From Sphingomonas sp. (lineage in GTDB: Bacteria; Pseudomonadota; Alphaproteobacteria; Sphingomonadales; Sphingomonadaceae), in contig JACDCV010000004.1 in the NCBI GenBank assembly GCA_013817375.1, forward strand, positions 1 through 42,865: a stretch of DNA of 42,865 nucleotides. Direction: 5' to 3'. Positions 1-7,790 of this stretch are shown here, in pieces. A program made the translations under genes and the position numbers. Each line of letters opens with the position of its first letter. Positions within the stretch are counted from its first letter, which is position 1. The notes below the pieces were generated by a model. That model saw only the letters and a list, made by a program, of their open reading frames with translations. It made no database searches and had not been told where the DNA came from.

Positions 1-1848
1 CTTCTTCGCCGCAATCCAGCGGTCGATCTTCTGCTCCAGAATCTGCAGCGGCAGTGCACCGGTATCGAGCACCTGCGTATGGAATTCGCGCACGTCGAAC
101 TTCGGCCCGAGCTCCACTTCCGCCTTGGCACGCAGCCGCTGGATCGTCAGCGCGCCCACCTTGTAGGCGGTCGCCTGGCTTGGGATGGCGATGTAGCGCT
201 CGACCTCGGCGGTGGCGTCGGTGCGACCCATCCCAGAATTGGCGAGCATATAGCCAATCGCCTGGTCACGGGTCCAACCCTTCGAGTGGATTCCGGTGTC
301 GACGACCAGCCGCATCGCGCGAAGCATTTCGTCGTTGAGCGTTCCGAACCGCTGGTACGGGTCGGTGTAGAGCCCCATCGGATAACCGAGCGTTTCCGAA
401 TAGAGCGCCCAGCCTTCGACATAGGCGGTATTGCCGCCGAAGCGCATGAATGATGGCAGCGCCTCATTCTCCTGCGCAAGGCTGATCTGGAAATGGTGCC
501 CGGGAGCACCCTCGTGGAGGAACAAAGTGGTGATCTCGGTCGTGTTGCGCGACGGCAAATCATAGGCGTTGAAATAGAAAACTCCGGGGCGCGAGCCATC
601 GGGAGTGCCTTGCTCGTAGGAGCCGCCGGCCTCGAACTTCTCGCGGAAAGGCTCGTAGGGGCGGATCTCCAGGCCGGCCCTGGGAAGCTTCGAGAAATAT
701 TGCGGGAGCAGCGGCTCGACCTTCTTCTCGACGTCATAATAAGCCTGGGTGAGCGCCTCGCGGCTCTTGGGCCGCAACTGCGGGCTGCTTCGGATGTGCT
801 GGAAGAATTGCTTCAAACTGCCCTTGAACCCGACCTCGGTCTTCACCTTTTCGAACTCGCCGGTGATCCGGGCGACTTCGCCAAGGCCGATGTCGTGAAT
901 CTCTTCGGGCGTTAGCGGCAGGGTCGTCGTCGACTGCACCTGGTGGCGGTACAGGCGGTCGCCGCCGCGCATGTACATCAAGCCGTGGCCTTCGCGCGCC
1001 GAGGCCAGATAGTCGGACTTCAGATAATCGCGAAGGCGGGTCATCGCCGGATAGAGATCGTCGGTGATTGCCGCCCGATAAGCGGCGGTCAGCCGCTGGC
1101 GGTCGGCGGCGCCGATGCTGTCGGGGAACGACTTGACCGGACCGTAAAAGGAGGAGTCCTCGACCTTCTGGTCAAGCTGGGTGCTGAGCTGCTCGATCAT
1201 GTTGCGGACCGTCATCTTGGTCTCGACGACGCCGCTTAGCTGTCCTTCCCGAAAGCGGCCGACGGCGCGGTCGAGATAGATGACGTAATCCTTGTGGCGC
1301 TTGAGGTTGTTCTCATAGTCATCGAGCGTCTTGAACGGAGCCGCGCCCTGGCCGCTGGCGAAGGTCGGGTAAAAGGTGTGGAAGCCGAAGAAGTGGTTCA
1401 TCGGCCGGACCGCGGTGAGCGCCAGCATGTCGGGCTGAAGTTCGCGCAATTCGTCCTTCGTCTGGAACGCGAACGTGTCGTAGGCGAGCTGGTCGGTCGG
1501 GTTCAGCCTGGTCCGGTCGATCCCGGCAAGCGCCGCCAGGTCCTCCTCGGCAGCGGCGCGTTCGGCGGCATAATATTGGTCGGTAATATTGTCGCCCAGC
1601 CGGTCTGCGTAGCGAAGGTCGCCGCGGAAGATCGCCTGCAGCGGATTGCGCTTAAGCGAAGCCTGGTCGCTGGCCTGGAACAGAGCGAACAATTTGTCGT
1701 GCTCGCTCTGCGCCGGCTGCGCGGCGTCAGCTTCCACCGGAACCGCGACGGCTGCCGGGGTCATTGGCGCGGGTGCGGGAGCGGTAGCACAGGCGCTCAG
1801 CGCGCAGGTGGAAAGAAGCGCAACGAAGGCGAGTGAGCGAGACGTCAT
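1..1848 (-). CDS. DUF885 family lipoprotein (putative metallopeptidase-like), 3' end cut by window
   Basis: The minus-strand frame is open from an ATG at 1848 to base 1 (616 codons, no stop), so the C-terminus lies outside; the last residues seen are DRWIAAKK. The N-terminus MTSRSLAFVALLSTCALSACA is a lipoprotein signal with lipobox LSAC, so the mature protein is probably anchored in the membrane facing the periplasm. Near residue 440 there is an HEGAPGHHFQ motif, the conserved metal-ligand-like signature of the DUF885 family, which is distantly peptidase-like. A GGGAG sequence just upstream of the ATG supports the start. The ORF track lists only shadows here because the true frame has no stop inside the window. 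Family assignment is confident; the substrate is unknown. Confidence 0.88.
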   Translation of the reverse strand, partial: MTSRSLAFVALLSTCALSACATAPAPAPMTPAAVAVPVEADAAQPAQSEHDKLFALFQASDQASLKRNPLQAIFRGDLRYADRLGDNITDQYYAAERAAAEEDLAALAGIDRTRLNPTDQLAYDTFAFQTKDELRELQPDMLALTAVRPMNHFFGFHTFYPTFASGQGAAPFKTLDDYENNLKRHKDYVIYLDRAVGRFREGQLSGVVETKMTVRNMIEQLSTQLDQKVEDSSFYGPVKSFPDSIGAADRQRLTAAYRAAITDDLYPAMTRLRDYLKSDYLASAREGHGLMYMRGGDRLYRHQVQSTTTLPLTPEEIHDIGLGEVARITGEFEKVKTEVGFKGSLKQFFQHIRSSPQLRPKSREALTQAYYDVEKKVEPLLPQYFSKLPRAGLEIRPYEPFREKFEAGGSYEQGTPDGSRPGVFYFNAYDLPSRNTTEITTLFLHEGAPGHHFQISLAQENEALPSFMRFGGNTAYVEGWALYSETLGYPMGLYTDPYQRFGTLNDEMLRAMRLVVDTGIHSKGWTRDQAIGYMLANSGMGRTDATAEVERYIAIPSQATAYKVGALTIQRLRAKAEVELGPKFDVREFHTQVLDTGALPLQILEQKIDRWIAAKK

Positions 1849-1925
1849 TAAAACTCCCGAGATCTGATTATTCCTACTATTCACACCGCTTAATAGGGCG
1901 CGGGCGCCGCGGCAACGCGGAGTGC

Positions 1926-1960
1926 AAAAAGGGCGCTGCGGTCATCCCGCAACGCCCTTT
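1926..1960 (-). terminator. Intrinsic terminator downstream of the RcnB-like gene
   Basis: Arms AAAGGGCG-c-TGCGG and CCGCA-a-CGCCCTTT form a 13-pair stem with one mismatch and a short loop. Read on the minus strand it ends in TTTTT, about 20 bases after the stop of the RcnB-like gene at 1982. It also has A/T on the other side, but no plus-strand gene ends here. Confidence 0.8.
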
Positions 1961-1981
1961 CGACCAAAGGCGTGACCGCCT

Positions 1982-2842
1982 CTACCAGAAGAAGTCGTAG
2001 GCTACGTCCATGACCTGGCCGCTGTATGTGTTCACCAACAGCGCATCATTGTAGTAGCGGACCCACTTGTACGGATATGGCGCGTAAGGAAGCCGGTACA
2101 TCGACGGGTCGTTGAGCCAGTGCGACTGGTTGTAATAGCTCGGCCACAGGCGCCAGCCGACATTGTAGCGGCGATAATTCCAGCCGAACGGATCGAAATA
2201 CAATCCGAGACGGAAGGTCGACCGGTTGCGGTCGCGGTGCCTGCGCCAATCGTAGCGACGGTCGTTGCGCCAATGGCTGGTCCACTGTGGAGTCGGGACC
2301 CTGCTGTTCACCCGCGGCGGCGGAGCCGGACGATCCGACCGGGCGCCGGCGGGCGGCCGTACCCGCTGGCGGGCCTGGTTGGCCTGCTCGACGATCCGCT
2401 CGCGGGATTCCTGACGCTTATCGCGGACATCCTGCCGCTGTTGCTGGCGCTCCTGTATTGCCTGACGCTGATCGCGGACACCCTGCCGCTGCTGCTGGCG
2501 CTCCTGTATTGCCTGACGCAGTTCGCGAACCTGCTGCGGGGGAGCCTGACGGTCCTGGCGCACCTGCTGACGCTGCCCGTGAACCTGCTGCGCGGGAGCC
2601 TGACGAGCCCGACGCTCCTGGACCCGCTGGCGAATCTGTTGGGCCGGAGACTGACGGGACTGCTGGGCCTCGGCGGGCGCCTCACGCGCTGAGCGAGCCT
2701 TCTGGCGGGCGTCGGAACGGTCGGAGCGCGCCTTCTCCCGCTCCTCGCGCGACGTCTCGCGATCGTCGCGATCGGCCCGCTGCGCAATTGCCGGAGTGAC
2801 TGCTGCGGTTGCAAGAAGAATGGAGAGTAAGAGTGTACGCAT
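1982..2842 (-). CDS. RcnB-like secreted protein with Gln/Arg-rich repeat region
   Basis: 286 residues. An N-terminal signal peptide (MRTLLLSILLATAAVTPAIAQ) predicts export to the periplasm. Residues about 20-165 are extremely rich in Arg, Gln, Glu and Asp and include a 17-residue tandem repeat (RQAIQERQQQRQ...). The C-terminal 90 residues, rich in Tyr and Trp and ending NDALLVNTYSGQVMDVAYDFFW, match the C-terminal pattern of RcnB-family proteins. E. coli RcnB is a periplasmic nickel/cobalt homeostasis protein, but that role cannot be assumed here. The track starts at GTG 2845; I prefer the adjacent ATG at 2842 because ACGAGG then sits at better spacing. The long charged linker could be a coiled or disordered spacer. 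An inverted repeat lies upstream at 2905-2928. Confidence 0.8.
   Translation of the reverse strand: MRTLLLSILLATAAVTPAIAQRADRDDRETSREEREKARSDRSDARQKARSAREAPAEAQQSRQSPAQQIRQRVQERRARQAPAQQVHGQRQQVRQDRQAPPQQVRELRQAIQERQQQRQGVRDQRQAIQERQQQRQDVRDKRQESRERIVEQANQARQRVRPPAGARSDRPAPPPRVNSRVPTPQWTSHWRNDRRYDWRRHRDRNRSTFRLGLYFDPFGWNYRRYNVGWRLWPSYYNQSHWLNDPSMYRLPYAPYPYKWVRYYNDALLVNTYSGQVMDVAYDFFW
2411..2512. repeat. 51-bp tandem direct repeat, two copies, inside the RcnB-like gene
   Basis: Bases 2411-2461 and 2462-2512 are near-identical 51-mers beginning CTGACGCT, differing at only a few positions. The period is exactly 17 codons, so the repeat adds 17-residue units (RQAIQERQQQRQGVRDQ type) without shifting frame. 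Flanking sequence shows further degenerate units. Confidence 0.85.
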
Positions 2843-2904
2843 CACGGACCTCGTTAGTGCGAGTGAATTGAACCCTTTGTACCATTTTGAAATTAGCCGT
2901 TGCT

Positions 2905-2928
2905 GAACCGTTACGTTTGCCGCGGTTC
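2905..2928. promoter_or_regulatory. Inverted repeat GAACCG-N12-CGGTTC in a divergent intergenic region
   Basis: GAACCG at 2905-2910 and CGGTTC at 2923-2928 are perfect 6-base inverted arms. They lie 60-90 bases upstream of the RcnB-like start and about 40 bases upstream of the alpha/beta hydrolase start. The position between two divergent genes fits an operator for a dimeric regulator. No regulator can be named from the sequence. Confidence 0.35.
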
Positions 2929-2969
2929 ACTCGCTAGCGCTTGCAAACGGACGGGCGGCCGCACATCGG

Positions 2970-3743
2970 TTGGCGGTGGCGACTATCGATACGAAAGCCG
3001 GGCGGATTGGCGTCGAGGAACGGGGTAGCGGCGGCACAGCGCTCGTCTTCCTCCACGGAGTTGGATCCGACAAATCGGTGTGGGCGCCGCAGCTCGAGCA
3101 TTTTGGCGCGAGCCGCCGCGCGGTTGCGTTCGACTACCCGGGCTATGGCGAAAGCGATCCCGTGCCCGACGGTGCAAGCCGCGACGATTTCGCAGCGGCG
3201 ATCCTTGCCGGGATGGACTCGCTCGACATCTCGACAGCGCACATCTGCGGACTGTCGCTCGGCGGTGTGATCGCGATCGCAATCCATTCAGCAGCGCCCG
3301 AGCGCTGCCAGTCGCTGATCCTTGCCGACACTTTCGCTGTTCATCCCGACGGGCAGGAGATTTACGACCGCGCGGTGGCCGCAAGCGCGGACCTTCGCAA
3401 GCTGGCCGAAGCCCGAGTCGATGTGCTTCTCGCGCAGCCTGCGGACCCGGATGTTCGGACGCAAGTCGTCGAGACGATGGCTGCAATCGATCCGGCCGCC
3501 TATCGCGCCGGCGCCGAGGCGGTGTGGCTCGCCGATCAGCGCGACCGCGCAAGCGCCATCGACGTTCCGGCGCTGATCCTGTGCGGGACCGAGGACAAGG
3601 TGACTCCGCCGGAGCTTTCGAACGAGCTCGCCGGGCTTGTCCCAAGGGCGCGCTACGCGCTGATCGAGCGCGCCGGCCACCTTTGCAATCTCGAAAGGCC
3701 GGCAGAGTTCAACCGTATAATCGGCGGGTTCATCAATGGCTGA
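2970..3743 (+). CDS. Alpha/beta-fold hydrolase (3-oxoadipate enol-lactonase-like)
   Basis: 257 residues, the usual size of a single-domain alpha/beta hydrolase. The oxyanion loop HGVGSDKSVW is near residue 29, and the nucleophile elbow GLSLGG places Ser96. The acid is probably Asp209 (CGTEDK) and the catalytic base His237 (ERAGHLC), so the triad is complete. The fold and loops resemble enol-lactonases of the PcaD type, but substrate specificity is not readable. The track start is TTG at 2970; a GTG at 2976 is equally possible, and neither has a strong ribosome binding site. The 3' end overlaps the thiolase start by 8 bases, so the two genes are very likely co-transcribed. Confidence 0.85.
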   Translation: MAVATIDTKAGRIGVEERGSGGTALVFLHGVGSDKSVWAPQLEHFGASRRAVAFDYPGYGESDPVPDGASRDDFAAAILAGMDSLDISTAHICGLSLGGVIAIAIHSAAPERCQSLILADTFAVHPDGQEIYDRAVAASADLRKLAEARVDVLLAQPADPDVRTQVVETMAAIDPAAYRAGAEAVWLADQRDRASAIDVPALILCGTEDKVTPPELSNELAGLVPRARYALIERAGHLCNLERPAEFNRIIGGFING

Positions 3744-4896
3744 AGCTTATATCGTCGACGCAGTCCGGACCGCGGGCGGGAAACGCGAAGGCGCACTGAA
3801 GGGCTGGCATCCCGCCGACCTGGGCGCGGCGGTGCTGAACGCATTGATCGAGCGGACCGGGATCGACCCGGCGGCAATCGACGACGTCATCACTGGCTGC
3901 GTCGGCCAGATCGGCGAGCAGGCGTTTCACGTCGGGCGCAACATGGTGCTCGCCTCCTCGCTTCCCGACAGCGTCCCGGCAGTCACCATCGACCGCCAGT
4001 GCGGAAGCTCCCAGCAGTCGATCCATTTCGCTGCCCAGGCGGTGATGAGCGGGACCCAGGACCTGGTGATCGCCGCCGGTGTCGAAAGCATGAGCCGGGT
4101 GCCGATGGGCGCTCCGCTGCTTCTTGCGATGCAGGCGGGGGTCGGCGCCGGGCCGTGGCCGAGCTCGATCCAGGAGCGCTACGGGGTCAGCGAGTTCACC
4201 CAGTTCCGGGGCGCCGAGATGATGGCGAAGAAGTACGGCTTCTGCCGCGAAGAGCTCGACGCTTTCGCTCTCGACAGCCATCGCAAGGCGGCGGCGGCCA
4301 CCCAGGCAGGCGCCTTCGACGAAGAGATCGTGCCGCTCAAGGTCGATGGCGGTGAGCACCGAAGCGACGAGGGCATTCGCTACGATGCGTCGCTCGAAGG
4401 GCTCGCCGGCTTGCGGACTCTGGTTCCCGACGGAGTGATCACCGCCGGCAATGCAAGCCAGATTTGCGACGGGGCGGCCGCAGTCCTGGTCGCGAGCGAG
4501 CAGGCAGTAAAAGCGCACCGACTAAAGCCGCTGGCGCGAATCGACCAGCTGACGGTCACTGCGGGCGACCCCGTCATCATGCTCGACGAGCCAATTCGAG
4601 CGACTCGCGTGGCGCTCGAGAAATCGGGGCGGAGCATCGACGACATCGGCCTCTACGAGGTCAACGAGGCGTTCGCGCCGGTGCCGCTCGCCTGGCTCCA
4701 GCAGCTTGGCGCCGACCCGGAGCGACTCAACGTCAATGGCGGCGCGATCGCGCTTGGCCATCCGCTCGGAGCGTCGGGAGCGAAGCTGATGGCGACCCTG
4801 GTCCATGCGCTCCGCCGCAACGGCAAGCGCCTGGGACTCCAGACCATGTGCGAGGGCGGCGGGATCGCCAACGTGACGATCATCGAGCGGCTGTGA
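3736..4896 (+). CDS. Acetyl-CoA acetyltransferase / 3-ketoacyl-CoA thiolase
   Basis: 386 residues, normal thiolase length. The acyl-accepting cysteine is Cys89 in DRQCGSSQQS, the catalytic histidine is His342 in GGAIALGHPLGASG, and the second cysteine is Cys372 in MCEGGG. The CEGGG form instead of CIGGG is common among thiolases annotated for degradative or sterol side-chain 3-ketoacyl-CoA cleavage, so a degradative thiolase is more likely than a biosynthetic acetoacetyl-CoA synthase. It overlaps the upstream hydrolase by 8 bases and the downstream ferredoxin by one (TGATG). Thiolase assignment is certain; chain-length preference is not. Confidence 0.93.
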   Translation: MAEAYIVDAVRTAGGKREGALKGWHPADLGAAVLNALIERTGIDPAAIDDVITGCVGQIGEQAFHVGRNMVLASSLPDSVPAVTIDRQCGSSQQSIHFAAQAVMSGTQDLVIAAGVESMSRVPMGAPLLLAMQAGVGAGPWPSSIQERYGVSEFTQFRGAEMMAKKYGFCREELDAFALDSHRKAAAATQAGAFDEEIVPLKVDGGEHRSDEGIRYDASLEGLAGLRTLVPDGVITAGNASQICDGAAAVLVASEQAVKAHRLKPLARIDQLTVTAGDPVIMLDEPIRATRVALEKSGRSIDDIGLYEVNEAFAPVPLAWLQQLGADPERLNVNGGAIALGHPLGASGAKLMATLVHALRRNGKRLGLQTMCEGGGIANVTIIERL

Positions 4897-5213
4897 TGCC
4901 CAGCGTCTGGGTCACCAGGCGCAACGGCGAGACAAAGGCCGTCGAGTGCCGAAGCGGCAAATCGCTGATGCTGGGCCTCAAGACGTCCGGGATCGGCGAA
5001 ATCGCCGCCATCTGCGGCGGCTGCGCAAGCTGCGGCACCTGCCACGTCTACGTCGCCGACGCCTGGCTCGACCGGCTGCCGCCGATGCAGAGCGACGAGG
5101 ACACCATTCTCGCCTTTTCCGACTGGCGGCAACCGAACAGCCGCCTGTCCTGCCAGATCCAGGTCATCGACAGGCTCGACGGACTGGCGGTGACGGTCGC
5201 GTCCGAAGACTGA
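4896..5213 (+). CDS. 2Fe-2S ferredoxin (adrenodoxin/putidaredoxin type)
   Basis: 105 residues. Cysteines 40, 46, 49 and 86 have the spacing CX5CX2CX36C of vertebrate-type/putidaredoxin-type [2Fe-2S] ferredoxins (motif ICGGCASCGTC). An extra Cys43 lies within the cluster loop. The real start is the ATG at 4896, sharing the A of the thiolase TGA; the track shows a longer artefactual ORF from 4464. Such ferredoxins typically pass electrons to cytochrome P450s or ring-hydroxylating oxygenases, but no P450 or ferredoxin reductase is in the window, so the partner is unknown. Ends four bases before the convergent DUF305 gene. Confidence 0.9.
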   Translation: MPSVWVTRRNGETKAVECRSGKSLMLGLKTSGIGEIAAICGGCASCGTCHVYVADAWLDRLPPMQSDEDTILAFSDWRQPNSRLSCQIQVIDRLDGLAVTVASED

Positions 5214-5217
5214 GCGC

Positions 5218-7653
5218 CTAGCGAAGCCGGGCGGCGATCCCCGTCACAGTCTTGCGAAGCGCTCCGGCGCGGCCTTGCGCGGAAGCATCCGAACCCGCGA
5301 TCGCGACAGTGCTGGCAAGCGCTGCAAGCCGCGACCCGAGCGCTGGATCCTTGCCCCCTGCGCCAATGGTCGCATTGGCCGCGTTCAGTGAAGCGCGTAA
5401 ATCTGCGAGCGCGGCGGGCGCGAGCGAGTTGGTCCGCTCCAGCTGATCCAGATATGCGAGCGCGACTATTGGGTGATCGGGCCAGCTCACCGGGAACTGC
5501 TGCTGCGGGTTGAACCTTTCGGCCTTGTCGGCGAGCGCCGCAGCGGCGATCTCGTTCTGGCTCAAATGCGCGCTCGGAGTTAGCGCAAGCACGTCGATAC
5601 CGCGCGCGATTTCGGTTCCGTAGATCCGGCCATCGTACCAATAGGTCGACCAGAATCCGGCAGTCACCAGTTCGTCGGCGGACAGCGGGCCGCGGTCGAA
5701 ATATGCGATCTCGACCGGCCTTGCGGAATCGGTGAAATCCATCACCGAAAGGCCGCCCTGGTACCAGGCCTGGACGAAGATATCGCGGCCCGGGACGGGA
5801 ATGACCGACCCGTTGTGGGCGACGCAATTTTCCTGCTCCGACTGGGTCGCGGGAAGCTTGTAGTGGCTGCGGAAGCGAAGCTTTCCATCGACGATGTCGT
5901 AAATCGCATTGGCGCCCCAGTTGCGGGGATCCTGGACCCGGCAGCGCGCCCGCGATCCGCCGCCCCATTCGTCTGTGAACAGCACTTTCGTCCCGTCATT
6001 GTTGAACGTTGCCGAATGCCAGTAAGCAAACCCAGGGTCCGTGACCGCATCGATCCGGCGCGGCTTTCTGGGATCGCTGATGTCGAAGATTATGCCGTTG
6101 CCAGAACAGGCGCCGGCGGCGAGGTTGCGGCTCGGGAAGACAGTGATGTCGTGGCACTGGTCGGTTCGCCTGGTCTCCTGCGTGCCATCGCCGTGGTCGC
6201 CTCCGCGCCACAGACCGGCAAGGCTGCCGCGGTCCGCGAACACTGTTGGGCTGTCGATGATCCGCGCACGCGACGGATCGGCAATTGGGATTTCGATGAC
6301 GTCGATCCGGAACAATGCGGTCTGCGGATCGCCCGGCACGTCGCCGATGCAGCCCTTCAACTCCTCTTCGTCGCGGACGCTGGAAGTGCCGCTATTGTAG
6401 ACGATGATGGTCCCGTCGCGGCCGGGACCGGACACGACCGAATGGGTGTGCGAGCCCCGGCAGGTCTGCACCTGCCCGACCTGAACCGGGCGCGCGGGGT
6501 CGCGGATGTCGAATATGCGCAAGCCCCGGAAGCGCTCGGCGCTGACGTCTGGAACGACCCCTTGGCGGCCGCAATCGACTCGCCCGCGGGTCTGCTCGAC
6601 CGACATGATCATCAGATTGCCGACGATCGACAGGTCGCCCTGGCCGCCCGGGCAGATCACCGAGCTGACGAGGTTCGGCATTCCGCTGCCGTCGAGACGA
6701 TAGATGTTGAACCCGTGATAATTGCCGACCGCCATCAGATTGCCCTGGAACGCGATGTCGGTGTTGGCGAAGCTGAGCAGCGGCGAGCGGCCGCTGTCAT
6801 CGTCGCCCGACGGCTTCTTCGCGTCTCCGTCTTTTGGCTCGCCCGGCTTCTTGGGCGGAAGGCCGGCAGGGTTGGCGGGGTCGAAGAAACCGGTTGGCTT
6901 GGGAAGCGAAGCGACCAGCCTCATGTTGCTGATCGCCTGGCCCGCGTCGCGGTAACCGGCGGCAAGCTTGGACCTTGGATCCTCGACCAGCCCCGCGAGA
7001 ATCCCCGACATCCGGTCGATCTCGGCGCGCTGATCGTTGATCACCTCGTTGACGAAGTCGAAAAGGACGGGATCGTGGGCGGAGCCGGGCCGCTTCAAAA
7101 GATCCTGGGCCATCGTCACCGCGCCATCGTGATGAGCGATCATCAGCTGGAAAAACAGGCGGTCGAAGGCGATTCCCTTCGCCGCCGCCAGCTCCGCCAT
7201 CTGCTGCGGAGTGATCATGCCTTTCATGTTGCCGTGGGTGCTGGCCGCGCCATGCATCGCATGACCGTCGGCGACGTTCGGAACCGGCTGGCCGCGCTCG
7301 CGAAGCCAGCCCTGCATGAACGCCATTTCATCAGCTTGCGATGCCCGGATCCGCCCCGCGGCGGCGATGACCTCCGGCCGGTTGGTCCTACCCTCTACCA
7401 AAGCGACCATCTGCACCGCCTGCTGGTGGTGGAGCATCATGCCTTGCATGAAGCGCACGTCGTCGGGCGAGAAGCGAGTATTGGCAATCTGCACCGCTTC
7501 CTGCGGAGTCAACGCCCTCGGCGGCTGGCCCGGAGCGCCGGGCTGGAGAATTGGGGCGCCCTGGGCAATTGCGGCGGTGGTCGTGGCGGCAATCGCCAGG
7601 CCGGTAAGGGCCCGCGCAAAGGCGGTGCCGATCGATCGATGGTTGGAAGACAC
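5218..7653 (-). CDS. Secreted DUF305 / LVIVD-repeat fusion protein
   Basis: About 811 residues from a GTG at 7653; the track ORF begins 25 codons earlier at 7728, before the signal sequence. The N-terminus (SIGTAFARALTGLAIAATTTAAIAQ) is a signal peptide. The first ~200 mature residues are a DUF305 domain with His-rich helices FMQGMMLHHQQAVQM and FQLMIAHHDGAVTM, a ferritin-like bundle that often binds metal such as copper. A Pro/Lys/Asp-rich linker follows, and then ~450 residues of LVIVD-type beta-propeller repeats (FRGLRIFDIRDPARPVQVGQ, FDISDPRKPRRID, SVMDFTDSARPVEIAYFD). AAAAGGCGAG upstream is a possible ribosome binding site for the GTG. Function unknown; periplasmic or cell-surface location inferred. 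Confidence 0.85.
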   Translation of the reverse strand: MSSNHRSIGTAFARALTGLAIAATTTAAIAQGAPILQPGAPGQPPRALTPQEAVQIANTRFSPDDVRFMQGMMLHHQQAVQMVALVEGRTNRPEVIAAAGRIRASQADEMAFMQGWLRERGQPVPNVADGHAMHGAASTHGNMKGMITPQQMAELAAAKGIAFDRLFFQLMIAHHDGAVTMAQDLLKRPGSAHDPVLFDFVNEVINDQRAEIDRMSGILAGLVEDPRSKLAAGYRDAGQAISNMRLVASLPKPTGFFDPANPAGLPPKKPGEPKDGDAKKPSGDDDSGRSPLLSFANTDIAFQGNLMAVGNYHGFNIYRLDGSGMPNLVSSVICPGGQGDLSIVGNLMIMSVEQTRGRVDCGRQGVVPDVSAERFRGLRIFDIRDPARPVQVGQVQTCRGSHTHSVVSGPGRDGTIIVYNSGTSSVRDEEELKGCIGDVPGDPQTALFRIDVIEIPIADPSRARIIDSPTVFADRGSLAGLWRGGDHGDGTQETRRTDQCHDITVFPSRNLAAGACSGNGIIFDISDPRKPRRIDAVTDPGFAYWHSATFNNDGTKVLFTDEWGGGSRARCRVQDPRNWGANAIYDIVDGKLRFRSHYKLPATQSEQENCVAHNGSVIPVPGRDIFVQAWYQGGLSVMDFTDSARPVEIAYFDRGPLSADELVTAGFWSTYWYDGRIYGTEIARGIDVLALTPSAHLSQNEIAAAALADKAERFNPQQQFPVSWPDHPIVALAYLDQLERTNSLAPAALADLRASLNAANATIGAGGKDPALGSRLAALASTVAIAGSDASAQGRAGALRKTVTGIAARLR

Positions 7654-7790
7654 AGGAGGGCTCGCCTTTTCTTGCCGATTCGAAGCGCGCCTAACATACC
7701 CCCAGCGCGATGAGGAGCAGCTGAACATGGCCGTCAGACCTCGACAAGCGGGTAGCGAACGGGTTTTGCTTGAACGATGGTGACCAGCAG

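Noticed and set aside
5815-7713. 632-aa plus-strand ORF
   Set aside because: Antisense to the DUF305/LVIVD gene; no recognisable domain, composition of a shadow frame.
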